NCBI GenBank assembly: GCA_030267965.1
Contig: BRYA01000536.1
Coordinates: 1 to 19,388 of the forward strand
Direction of reading: 5' to 3'
Length of the DNA stretch: 19,388 nt
Source: Triparma columacea
Taxonomy: Eukaryota; Sar; Bolidophyceae; Parmales; Triparmaceae
Shown here: positions 8,493 to 17,666 of the stretch, piece after piece
Numbering within the stretch: the first letter of the stretch is position 1
Layout of the letters: each line of letters begins with the position of its first letter
Translations under genes and position numbers: made by a program
The notes under the pieces: generated by a model
Seen by the model: the letters and a program-made list of their open reading frames with translations, nothing else
Told to the model about the DNA's origin: nothing
Database searches by the model: none

Positions 8493-8864
8493 AACTCTTG
8501 TAAAACATAGCAATTCCAGTTCAAATCCAGAAGCCGTTGGTTTTTATATCTCTCCACACAGTTCACAACTCTCGCAAAAAATGTGCGCTTTAAGAATCTA
8601 CTGACCACGTAGATGCGTTATAATAAGTAATTTAATACGAAACGCTCATAGTGTGGAGATATTTAACCTCAACAAAAAACCTTCCCTACAATCGCCAAAA
8701 GGAACGTTGCAAAGAAACTTTGAGAGAGGCAGTTTTGGTTGCACTCCAATATTAGCACCTTCTCGACACTTTCGCCTAAGTGGAGTAGCTTTAAGGCTTT
8801 GTTGATCACTTTCACGTCGTAATTTGCCGCTATAAACTTACATTCGGGATAGGTTCGCTCAAAA
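8450..8864. other. Intergenic region, membrane protein to MYND gene
   Basis: About 415 bp without a supported gene. It contains the second copy of the 26-bp duplication and a 24-bp motif (8509-8532) that recurs after the next gene at 10099-10122 with two mismatches. A minus-strand open frame at 8669-8914 looks somewhat protein-like but overlaps the start of the MYND gene and has no recognisable domain. No clear TATA box or AATAAA was seen. Confidence 0.5.
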
Positions 8865-10001
8865 ATGGAACCGCAATCAGAGGTACAATCGACACACAAT
8901 TCATCAGAGACCACAAATGTGACAGTGCATAGTTTGGACGACTTGACAAAAGGTCAGCAGTTGTGCTTGGGATGGGCTTGGGAACAAGACTGGGATCGCA
9001 TCAAGGGGTATGCCAAGGAACATGGTCCTGAGGTTTTGTTAGGCGTTTGGTCAGTGCATGTTGATGAGGGATGGAAGGTATGTTCAGTCCTCACAGAGGC
9101 CTCTGTTCACGATAATGTTGAGATGGTCAAGCTTACCTTGGAGGCCGGCTTCAACAACAAGGAAGCCATGTGCATAGCCGCAGATGCATCAATCACGAAT
9201 AGTGACAATTCAACAATCTTGAGATTGCTCTTAGAATATGGACTTGACCCTAATATGGACCTACGAGTTGAAGGGGTGAAGAGCGACTCTTCCAACCTTT
9301 TGATGTCTGCTGCTTATGCGGGACACATTGATCACGCCATAGCACTTCTCGATCATGGAGCAAATGTGAACAAGACAGTGGTTGACACTAATGGAGTTTT
9401 AGTTTCACCACTTACCTTTACTATGGGTTATGGAGCATACGACTTATACAGGCTGTTTCTCACGCGCGGTGCTATTCCAACCACCAACGACGTGTTTAAT
9501 GCCTTCAAACATTGCATCACAGCGTGCAAAGGAGAACACCCTAAGCTTAGTAGAGATGTCGCAATAAAGATGTTCACAACATTTCTTCATCTCGGAAAGC
9601 CTGATTCCGACGTAGTTCGAGACAAATTCAATTTATTCCATCCTTCCAGACGCGATCCTACAATCGCCAACATCACGAAGCATTACCTTCAAGGCCGTCC
9701 CTTCTGCTGCTTTGTTTGCGAGGCTCTAACTGCCAAGGAGCGCGACAAACTCCTAATGTGTCCCTGTCGCAACATCGCCTACTGCTCGAGGGAGTGCCAG
9801 CTCAAGCACTGGAAGGAGCACAAGGTGCTATGCACGGGACCGCTGAACGAAAGGGGGGAGAGTGAGGCAATGGTCAAGAAAAGATCAAAGACAGGGAAGG
9901 GAGCGGCGGCGGGAGCAACGGCGGTGGGAGTAGCGGAAGGAGCAGGTGCGACGGGGAAGAACGGCAAGAAGGGGAAGAAGGGTAGGGGTAAGAAGAAGTG
10001 A
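8865..10001 (+). CDS. Ankyrin-repeat and MYND zinc-finger protein
   Basis: Single-exon frame, 378 aa. Residues about 75-205 hold degenerate ankyrin repeats: NVEMVKLTLEAGF, STILRLLLEYGLDPN and LLMSAAYAGHIDHAIALL followed by DHGANVN. A MYND finger spans residues 282-323 (CFVC, then CPC, then YCSRECQLKHWKEHKVLC), with all expected Cys/His ligands visible. A Gly/Ala-rich, then Lys-rich tail (GKKGKKGRGKKK) ends the protein. MYND domains bind short proline-containing peptides, and ankyrin-MYND proteins are typical protein-protein adaptors; the partners here are unknown. The start ATG follows an AT-rich leader, and the N-terminus is polar without a signal peptide. The basic tail may direct it to the nucleus or to nucleic acid (inference). 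Confidence 0.9.
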   Translation: MEPQSEVQSTHNSSETTNVTVHSLDDLTKGQQLCLGWAWEQDWDRIKGYAKEHGPEVLLGVWSVHVDEGWKVCSVLTEASVHDNVEMVKLTLEAGFNNKEAMCIAADASITNSDNSTILRLLLEYGLDPNMDLRVEGVKSDSSNLLMSAAYAGHIDHAIALLDHGANVNKTVVDTNGVLVSPLTFTMGYGAYDLYRLFLTRGAIPTTNDVFNAFKHCITACKGEHPKLSRDVAIKMFTTFLHLGKPDSDVVRDKFNLFHPSRRDPTIANITKHYLQGRPFCCFVCEALTAKERDKLLMCPCRNIAYCSRECQLKHWKEHKVLCTGPLNERGESEAMVKKRSKTGKGAAAGATAVGVAEGAGATGKNGKKGKKGRGKKK

Positions 10002-10621
10002 ACGAAACATTACAGTAATGCGGCGGCTATAAGCAATTTTTCAGAATTCGGTGTACATCAAAATGCTTATTTTTTACCACGTTTGAAGCAAAACGTTAAG
10101 CAATTCCAGTTCAAACGCAGAACGACACATTTCTTTGTTCATTTCAGGATTCCTTCCGTCAATTAGTCCCACTCCCCAAAACTCCTTTCTTCCCACTTCC
10201 ACAAATTCTCATGACTCAAGGTAATTGGCAATCTGAAAGTCGTCATACTCTCTTATTAGCATCTTAGTTAGCAAAAAAGGGCATATATATTTCTATAATC
10301 TACGTATGGCTATAATTAGGTCTCGACAGTCTCCCTCCGTCCTCCTCTTTCCTTCTTCTTTCCTCTTCCTTCGCTTCCTTTCCCTTTATTTCCCTTCTCT
10401 TCTCTTTCAATGCCTCTTTAATACTCTTATGTAGGCTTGAATACTCTTTAATCCTCTTTGAATTGCCTTTCAAACTGCCTTTGACCCGCAAATTCCTTCA
10501 TCTCCATTTCTTACCCCTCAACCCTACCCCTCACTCTCCAAATCTTCTACTCCTCGCTAACCCATTACCCCTCCGTTACCCCTCCCCCACTCCCCCAATC
10601 CCCCAATCCCTTCACTTGTAG
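10002..10621. other. Pyrimidine-rich region before the deubiquitinase gene
   Basis: About 620 bp. It holds the second copy of the shared 3' motif (10099-10122), then long C/T-rich tracts (about 10320-10620). The first exon of the deubiquitinase must lie here or be missed, because the recognisable downstream exon has no ATG after its in-frame stop at 10558. One possibility is a micro-exon ATGACTCAAG (10211-10220) followed by GTAATT. It would join in frame to 10622, but its donor differs from the GTGAG of every other intron here, so I do not assert it. Confidence 0.45.
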
Positions 10622-13600
10622 TTTTAACATCTGAACACTGTGCCCCTTTTCTATCATCTCTCCCCTCAACTCCTCCCTCTAACTTCCCCTGCCATTCAAC
10701 CGAGTCCGTCCTGTCCTTCAAGCACACTCCCATATACGTCAGCTTGAGGGAGTTTGACTACGGGCTAGGGTACGGGGAGGGGGAATGGAAGGGAGAGGGA
10801 CTGGGGGTTAAATTCGTACACCAGAGGTGAGAGGAGGGGGAGGGAGAAATGGAGAGGGAGACGGAGAGGGAGAGGGAGAGAGGGGGAGATAAGATAGGGA
10901 CGCAGAGAGGGGGGAATTTGATTGTTTTTCTTCCCATGAAGAGATAGCCCACAATTCAAGATATCGCTGTATGATGTGCGACGTGCATTTCAGAGACACA
11001 AGCAATGATTTTTCGTTCATTTCAAAACAGAACGCCAGCGACCAGAATGCTGGTAACCTCCAAATGGCTACTAAACAACCATCCTGAGGAACAAACAAAC
11101 AACACGACAGCGCCCCCCCCCCTCCCACCCAACATTTCCTTACATTTCTTCTCTCCTAACCCCCCCCTCCCATCCAATCCTTCCAATTCCCACAGGGTCA
11201 AGCTCCCCCCCTCCTCCCCACCCTCCACTGAAGCCCCCAAGACAATCGGCGATGCCCTTTACGAGTCCACCAAGGCTACCCACGAGACCCTAACCACCAC
11301 ATTCCTCGTGCTCCTCTCCGATGTTGGTACCGAGGTAGCCTCCATTCCCGTCTCCAAGGACGACGTTGTTTCCGTCGTCACCTCCCTCCTAGGCTCTCAC
11401 CCTTCTGCACCGACCCTAACAAAGTGCGTCTCCGACTGCGTAAACGCTACCCCAGCATCCACCACCAACCTGATCCCCCCCGTAGTCTTCGCGGCCGACA
11501 TACCTGTAACCAAGCACACTAGCCTCACGCAGGAGCTACTGTACCCCGTACCATCCGACAAGTTGACGTGGACTTGCGGGGTTCACCCTGGGGAGTACAA
11601 GAACGACGGTAACCTCTGGCTTAACTTATCAGACGGTTTCATCGGTGGGGGGAGGAAGAACTGGGATGGGTCGGGTGGGACGGGTGGGGGGTTAGAGCAC
11701 TACGAGTCCACGGGTAAGACTCGGCCGCTAGCTGTTAAGATCACGACCCTAAGCAGGGATTTGGTTGGGGTTGACTGCTACAGTTACGACGAGGACGACA
11801 TGGTAGCCATACCTAACCTAAGGGAACTCTTGGACGGGCTGGGGGTTGACTATAAGAGCATGACGAAAACTAGCAAGACGACGAGCGAGATGGAGGTCGA
11901 GCTTAACATGAACTACGACTTCTCAGCCATCACGGAAGAGGGGGGGAAACTCCCAAAGGTTAACTGCCCGGGAGTAACCGGACTCAAGAACCTAGGGAAC
12001 ACTTGCTACATGAACAGCGTACTACAGCTGCTGGCGCAGATTGAGGAGGTCGGTGATAGGTACAAGGGTTACAACGAAGGTTGGGGGGGAGGGGGAGGGG
12101 GAGCTGAGACTGACCTTGGTGTCCAGATGGGTAAGGTAATGAAGGCCATTTGTGAGGGTGGTTATGGGAAGGTTGTTAGCATCGAGGAGGCGGAAGGAAA
12201 CATGAACAAGGGGGAGGAGGAGCTGGGGGAGGATGATGTTAACAACCCGCTAGAACAGGTGAGAAGAGGGAAAGGGGGGGAAGGGATGGGAGGGAGGGGG
12301 GGGGCATCAACGAACGACAAATGCTTGCTTGCTCTTAGCTAACTCCAACCCCCGTCCCAGGTCGCTCCTCACATGTTCAAGGTCGCCGCAGCCTCCGGTA
12401 AACCCGAGTGGTTAGGTGGGCAGCAGCAGGACGCGGGGGAATACCTTAGGCACCTCCTCGCCGAAATGGAGAAGTACGAAGGAGAGGGAGGGGGGGATAT
12501 GGGCAGCAGGAGGATACTGGAGTTCGGGACCTTGAAGGAAATGGTCTGCGGGCAGGACGGGATGAAAATGTACAAGGAGGGGGAGGGGGATGTGGTCATG
12601 GAACTTAGGGTACCGATGGAGAAGGCTAGGAGGAACGTCAAGAAGGTGCAGGAGGGGGAGGAGGATGAGGGGGGAGGGAAGAAGGCCAAGACTGAGGAGG
12701 AGGTGAGGGTTGGGGGGGGGGCTTCCTGGGGGCGAGGGGGGGGGAAGGAGGAATCGATCTTAACTAACTCCCCCACACCCCCACTCCCCCCCCCAAAAAA
12801 AACTCCCAAAACCCTCAGCCGCCCGTCGTCTCTCTGCAGGACTGCCTCGAGAGCTACGTCTCCCAGAGCGTGATGGAGGGTTACAGGTGGTCCCACCTCG
12901 GCAACTCCGTAGCTGACGCATACGACAGGACGGGGGTCACAAACTTTCCACCTTACCTAGCGGTGCTGGTTAAGAGGTACGAGGTAGACCCGGTCACTTG
13001 GACGCCGAAGAAACTTAAGGTCGACGTGGAGGTACCGGACTCGATCGACCTGGGTTTCATGAAGATGATCAAGGAGTCGGGTGACATGGTGCTCCCCCCC
13101 TCCGATTCCGATTCCGGCGGTGCCGCCGCTGGCGTCTCCGTCAACCCAGTGCTACTACAGCAGCTTGTGGAGATGGGGTTCGGGGAGAACGGGTGCAGGA
13201 AGGCGCTGATCGAGACGGGGGGGGAGGACGTTGAGGCTGCAATGAACTGGGTCATGGAACACATGGGGGACGCTAACTTCAACGACCCGATCGCGGAGGG
13301 GGGGGGGAAGGGGGGGGGAGGGGGGGGGGAAGAGTACCCGGAAGTCGTGAGCGATATATTCGCTATGGGGATGTTCCAACTTGAACACGTAAAGGCGGCG
13401 GTAGGGTGGGCGAAGGGGGAACAGGCGAAGGCGGCTGACTGGCTGTTCAATAACATGGACGGAATCGATGAGAAGGTCAAGACCATCATGCCAAAGGAGG
13501 AGAAGGGTGAAAAGGTGAGAGTTCTGCCTCAAGTGGGTGTCGACCAACGCTGAGCAAGGGTAGAAATCCCCCCCCTATCTCACCCCCCCACGTTCTCTCT

Positions 13601-13823
13601 TTCCCCTACTACTCAGGCCCCTCCCGTCCCTCTCCTCGACGGGCCATCAACTTACAAGCTCTGCTCATTCGTGTCCCACATCGGGCCCAACACAAACTCG
13701 GGGCACTACGTTTGCCACGCTTTGAAGGGGGGGAGGTGGGTCATATTGAATGATGAGAAGACTGCATTGAGTAGGAACACACCAAAGGGGAAGGGATTTA
13801 TTTACTTGTTCAAGAGAGATTAA
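10622..13823 (+). CDS. USP5/UBP14-type ubiquitin carboxyl-terminal hydrolase, 5' end unresolved
   Basis: Cysteine protease that in this family disassembles unanchored ubiquitin chains. Proposed exons are about 10622-10826, 11196-12258, 12361-12702, 12819-13514 and 13617-13823; all donors are GTGAG and frames stay open, giving about 836 aa (human USP5 is 858). Exon 1 (SVLSFKHTPIYVSLREFDYG) matches the N-terminal variant zinc-finger region; it could instead start at 10705. Next come a ZnF-UBP domain (NLWLNLSDG, GRKNWDGSGG), the Cys box NLGNTCYMNSVLQLL (catalytic Cys codon 12004-12006), and QQQDAGEYLRHLL. Two UBA domains follow (about 13138-13263 and 13333-13460), inserted in the protease as in USP5. 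The His box is NSGHYVCH (His codon 13704-13706), followed by WVILND. Three of four zinc ligands of ZnF-UBP are changed. The 369-nt first intron is unusually long. The initiator Met was not found. Confidence 0.85.
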
Positions 13824-13884
13824 GAGAGGGAGGGATAGGGGGGTGGGGGGGGATGAGGGGGGGGAGTGGGAGGAGGGCTAATAA

Positions 13885-13916
13885 GAATTTCGCTAGTGAA
13901 TTTCGCTGTTGAATTT
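13885..13916 (+). repeat. 13-bp tandem repeat, 2.5 units
   Basis: Units GAATTTCGCTAGT (13885-13897) and GAATTTCGCTGTT (13898-13910), then a partial GAATTT. Short and AT-rich; function unknown. Confidence 0.85.
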
Positions 13917-14010
13917 ATTATATGTATTGGCCCGATTGTGTATCAGAGGAGTTCGAAAGGAGGGGTGCCTGGAATTCACAAAGGAATTCCACTAAATTTA
14001 GGGACAAATA

Positions 14011-14350
14011 TATCAAAATAAGGTGAGGCTGACAACAATGACAATGTTAAGGCTTTAATAACCGGTTGTAGTTTGTCCTATCGTTGATTTTTATCTCCTA
14101 TTCACGTCAAGGAACCAAGTTATTTCCCCTCAATCGAGGTCGAGTATTCTTGGGGTTTTTCCCCGTCTTATTACCGTCTTATAGACGAGATAATACTACT
14201 TTCGGCCCTATTTCCGATATTATCAGTGTCATATTGGGTTGCTATCGGGCAGAGACCCGCTATTGACGCCGCAATGACATATTCCTTGAGGGTCTCACCA
14301 CCTCCTTTGTCAATCACACCACTAACCTCCTGTCAATAATGTAGGGAATT
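14011..14350 (+). repeat. Conserved upstream module, copy B
   Basis: Homologous to 3366-3725 upstream of LRR copy A, in the same orientation relative to the gene. It contains the same 47-bp identical block (14161-14207), with the CGTCT-TAT-AGACG hairpin at 14175-14187. Differences are scattered substitutions and short indels, so the two copies are neither brand new nor unconstrained. Best read as a shared promoter or a duplicated non-coding segment. Confidence 0.8.
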
Positions 14351-14445
14351 CACAGATAAACAGAATCAAATACTTTGGGCTTTCAACTGTTACCGAAAAG
14401 ACGGGTTGAAAGATCCTCTCAACCCCAGGACTCTCCCCTTCCAAA

Positions 14446-15525
14446 ATGCCCCAAACAGCAGTATACTATGGCACAGACGAGACAGGGAGGTTCAGAGACA
14501 ATAGTGAACTCACAGAAGTGACTTTTGTAGAGGGAGTGACGTCGATTGCCGATGAAACCTTCTACGGATGCTCCTCCCTCGCAGCCATCACAATCCCGGA
14601 TGGAGTGACGACAATTGGCGTTCGCGCCTTCAAGGGATGCTCCTCCCTCACGGCCATCACAATCCCGGACGGAGTGACAACGATTGGCAATTACACCTTC
14701 CGTGGATGCTCCTCCCTCACAGCCATCACCATCCCGGACGGAGTGACAACGATTGGAGAACGTGCCTTCTGCGAATGCTCCTCCCTCACGGCCATCACAA
14801 TCCCGGAGGGAGTGACGATGATTGGCAAATCCGCCTTCTTGGGATGCTCCTCCCTCACGGCCATTACCATCCCAATTGGAGTGACGACAATTGGCAACAA
14901 CGCCTTCTATGGATGCTCCTCCCTCACCGCCATCACCATCCCGATCGGAGTGACAACGATTGGCAAGGGCGCCTTCTACGGATGCTCCTCCCTCACAGCC
15001 ATCACTATCCCAGACGGAGTGACGACGATTGACAAATACGCCTTCTACGGATGCTCCTCCCTCACGGCCATCACAATCCCGGAAGGAGTGACGATTTGCA
15101 AACGCGCCTTCTACCGATGCTCCTCTCTCACGGCCATCACCATCCCGGACGGAGTGACGACAATTGGCAAAAACGCCTTCAGGGATTGCTTCGTCCTGAC
15201 AAAACTCATTCTATCTCCTGCCGTTTCCATCGGTGAAGACTGCTTCTTGAACTGCACTGCCCTAATCGCTGCCGCTGCTGATAAAAACATGCCGACTGTC
15301 TCTGACCTTCTCCATTACAGGTGGCACCGCAATGTCGCTATCATCGAACGCGTCAACGCTCTGCTGTGCCTTAAGGGAACCTGGGATCATGTGGAGAATC
15401 CACCCAGGAGATCGGGTAGGAAGCGGAAGCGAACTGATGGAGTTGAAGCCCCCGCGCTAAGGGTAACTCCAGCACGTGAGAAGATTCCGAAAGTTTTGTG
15501 GAGAGTCATTCTGGAGTTTCTCTAA
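14446..15525 (+). CDS. BspA-like leucine-rich repeat protein, copy B
   Basis: Single-exon frame, 359 aa, paralogous to the protein at 3823-5454. A short head precedes one divergent unit (ELTEVTFVEGVTSIADETF). Nine LRR_5 units follow (residues 42-247); the eighth is one residue short (EGVTICKRAF). A capping unit and a C-terminal domain nearly identical to copy A come next, including the basic patch RRSGRKRKR (321-329) and the terminal IPKVLWRVILEFL. The acidic Asp/Gly head of copy A is missing. The 5' UTR sequence GGACTCTCCCCTTCC aligns to coding sequence of copy A, so this start codon lies inside what is coding in the paralogue. An AATAAA lies 35 nt past the stop. Binding partner unknown. Confidence 0.9.
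   Translation: MPQTAVYYGTDETGRFRDNSELTEVTFVEGVTSIADETFYGCSSLAAITIPDGVTTIGVRAFKGCSSLTAITIPDGVTTIGNYTFRGCSSLTAITIPDGVTTIGERAFCECSSLTAITIPEGVTMIGKSAFLGCSSLTAITIPIGVTTIGNNAFYGCSSLTAITIPIGVTTIGKGAFYGCSSLTAITIPDGVTTIDKYAFYGCSSLTAITIPEGVTICKRAFYRCSSLTAITIPDGVTTIGKNAFRDCFVLTKLILSPAVSIGEDCFLNCTALIAAAADKNMPTVSDLLHYRWHRNVAIIERVNALLCLKGTWDHVENPPRRSGRKRKRTDGVEAPALRVTPAREKIPKVLWRVILEFL
14569..15186 (+). repeat. 69-bp tandem repeats (nine units) encoding LRRs
   Basis: Nine units, each starting at a TGC codon; eight are 69 bp and the eighth is 66 bp after loss of one codon. The 276-bp higher-order block of copy A is absent, so the arrays changed separately after duplication. Confidence 0.9.
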
Positions 15526-15559
15526 CTAGGCTGGTTGTATAGTGCCGTGTTGTTGTATA

Positions 15560-15565
15560 AATAAA
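15560..15565 (+). terminator. Putative polyadenylation signal AATAAA
   Basis: Canonical motif 35 nt after the LRR copy B stop codon and about 110 nt before the next start codon. Assigned by motif and position only. Confidence 0.45.
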
Positions 15566-15672
15566 AGTATAAATTCTTCCCTCTAATATAAAGTTTTGGG
15601 CTTGGACCCTCCTTCCTTTCTCCTTTTCCAATTGATTTAGTGGGCCATCCCTAGTGTGTGTATTGACATCAC

Positions 15673-17666
15673 ATGCTGCAATTGTGTTTCAAAGTGATAG
15701 TGCTGTTGTTCTTAATGTTATCATTGTCTCATCGTTGTAGTGGATTGTTAATAAGAGGGGTATCAACAACTCGCACAAGTCGGCCATTTGTTATCAATCA
15801 ATTATATTCATCTGACTCATCAAATGAGGATAAGAAGGGTATGAGCAAGCGCGCTGATAAACCATTGTCACACAGCCACTCCAACAAGAACAAAGAAGCA
15901 TCATACACAGAGTTTGCTAGTGAATATCACAACCCTGTCATGGTAGAAACCATATTATCATACTTACCAAAGCGTAAAAAGGGACAACAATTGAAGATTT
16001 GCGACCTCACTTGCGGTGGGGGTGGACACTCAGAGGCCATGCTCATGCACTACGTTAAAGAGGGGAAAAGAAACAAGGAAGAATATAAGGAAGGACAAGC
16101 AAAAGAAGGACAAGACTCCACTGGGGAAGTTACTGTGTACGGGGTAGACCAGGACGAGGAGAGCGGGAAACAGACTAGGGAGAGGCTGGGGAAATTCATG
16201 GAGGGGGTAGAGGGGGTCAAGTTTATGGGGATTAATAAAAACTTCGGAGACTTGAATTGCCAGGACTTTCAAGGTGAGATGATCGCATTATTGTAGTAAA
16301 TAGTGAAGCGAGGGGAAGTGGTGTACTCAAAACGAGAAAATGTATATAGACGCTTATTGAACACCCATCTCCTTTTCCTCAAAACTTACACAATCTACCC
16401 CCCCCCCTCCCCCCCCCCACGCACAACCCGCCTAGGCTCGCAGGTAGACTTCGTCCTCGGTGACCTCGGTGTATCCTCCCACCAGATCGACCTCCCCTCC
16501 CGTGGTTTCAGTTACTCCCATGAGCTTACATCATCCCCACTCGACATGAGAATGTCGTCCTCCCTCCCCCTTACCGCTGCTGACATTTGCAACGAATGGA
16601 GCGAAGAGGTTATTAGGAAAGTTCTTGTAGAACTAGGAGACGAGGACTGGAGGGTTGCGGGTAAGATCGCGGGGAGCATCGTTGAGAGGAGGCCACTGAA
16701 AACTACGGGGGATTTAGTTGATGCTATTAATAACGTCGTACCTAAATGGTCGAAGAAGGTGAGAGAGAAAGAGAGAGAGAGAGAGTTATGGAGGGACGGG
16801 GGGAGCAAAGACGGCAAGGGTGCGCGTCCCCCCGTGACGAAGGTCGGGAACAAGCTTCACTAACACGCGCACTCAACAAAACCCAAAAACAAATATCGGG
16901 GGGAAAACACACACGCAGTCACCAAGGAAGGGAGCGCTGAAGACGACGAGCAGAGCTTTCCAGGCGCTTAGGGTTGCAGTGAACGACGAGGTCGGTGTAC
17001 TGGAGAGACTATTCGAGAAGGTACTTCCCGAGGTGAGAGCCGGGGGGGGGAAGGGAGGAAGGCCTGAGACCGAATGAGGAAAAGATGATTACACTTTACA
17101 CACAATCTTGCCACCACCCCCCCCCCACACACACACCTACACACAAATGCAACCACTCCCTCCCCCCCCCCACACACACACAACACACCTTCTCGTGACT
17201 CATAGCAAACCCCCTTCGTAACCCTCTCGCCCCCCCCCCCCGCCCCCGCCCCCCAAAATGTAACGCATTTGTCTTATATAGATAACGAAGTCGGGAGGTA
17301 CTGTAGCTGTCCTTACATACCAAAGCATGGAGGACAGGGTTACCAAACAGGCCTTCACGCAACACTATGAAAGTAACGGGGGTATTAGAAAGGTTAGGAA
17401 GGAAAGGTGAGTTATGAGATTAGGGTTGAGTGTGGACGATGGGGGGTTATGTTATGGAGCCTTCGGGGGAAAAGTTTTACTAACCGAAACTACACCGCGA
17501 CAGCATTGAGAAGGACCTTTGGGGGAATGATGTCGTGGAGGGGGAGAAGGTTTGGGACGTTGTTAATAGAGGGGGGGAGAAGGCGAGGAAGGAGGAGGTG
17601 GAAGTTAATAGTAGAGCCAGGAGCGCGAGGTTGAGAGTGGCGAAGAGAGGGAAGAGACTTGAATAA
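15673..17666 (+). CDS. rsmH: RsmH/MraW 16S rRNA (cytosine-N4)-methyltransferase, organellar
   Basis: The family methylates N4 of C1402 (E. coli numbering) in small-subunit rRNA using SAM. Five exons: 15673-16273, 16436-16758, 16919-17032, 17282-17406 and 17504-17666. All have GTGAG donors and consistent phases, giving 441 aa (E. coli 313). Residues 1-24 are a signal peptide (core VIVLLFLMLSL), and residues about 25-80 are Ser/Thr/Arg-rich, so plastid targeting through the ER is likely. Motifs in order: EYHNPVM (84-90), DLTCGGGGHSEAML (SAM motif I, 111-124), VYGVDQD, VLGDLGVSSHQID, RGFSY, PLDMRM, SRAFQALRVAVNDEV, GGTVAVLTYQSMEDR, and the terminal SRARSARLRVAKRGKR. The usual SFHSLEDR reads TYQSMEDR here. 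A Lys/Glu-rich insert (about 129-150) separates motif I from the next strand. The first acceptor was placed at GCCTAG (16435), because the nearer CAG at 16443 breaks the frame. Confidence 0.92.
17033..17281 (+). other. rsmH intron 3 with G-run and long C-runs
   Basis: A 249-nt intron starting GTGAGAGCC followed by a 10-G run. It later carries several C-runs of 10-13 nt mixed with CA repeats, and ends TTATATAG. It is the clearest example here of an intron whose two ends could pair G against C. Boundaries are fixed by family continuity on both sides (KVLPE joined to ITKSGGTVAVL). Confidence 0.8.

Larger units (their letters stand above)
13824..14445. other. Intergenic region between deubiquitinase and LRR copy B
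   Basis: About 620 bp without a gene. It opens with a very G-rich plus-strand tract (13824-13875) with several runs of four or more G, then a 13-bp tandem repeat (13885-13916), then the conserved upstream module (14011-14350). A 10-bp GGAATTCACA occurs on both sides of the module (13971-13980 and 14345-14354). The last 30 nt before the ATG match coding sequence of LRR copy A. Confidence 0.6.

Noticed and set aside
8517..8526. tRNA B-box-like GTTCAAATC suggesting a tRNA or SINE
   Set aside because: No A box at proper distance and no cloverleaf arms; the second copy at 10107 breaks the consensus.
8669..8914. Minus-strand frame of 81 aa before the MYND gene
   Set aside because: It looks fairly protein-like but overlaps the MYND start codon region, has no recognisable domain and is short; not enough to call.
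11005..11195. ATG at 11005 as the deubiquitinase start
   Set aside because: The first 60 residues would be Pro/Asn low complexity from intron-like sequence ending in CCCACAG, while an upstream exon (to 10826) matches the family N-terminus and joins in frame at 11196.
13971..14354. GGAATTCACA on both sides of module B as a target-site duplication
   Set aside because: Only 10 bp, palindromic core, no matching pair around copy A, and it would exclude the LRR gene; likely chance.
3366..15525. LRR units as a transposon or CRISPR array
   Set aside because: No transposase, terminal inverted repeats or spacers; repeats are in-frame coding LRRs without unique spacers.
16303..16863. Open frame through rsmH exon 2 with both flanking introns, starting at an ATG inside intron 1
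   Set aside because: The conserved methyltransferase sequence is bounded by clear splice sites, and the flanks are poly-C and GA-rich intron sequence.
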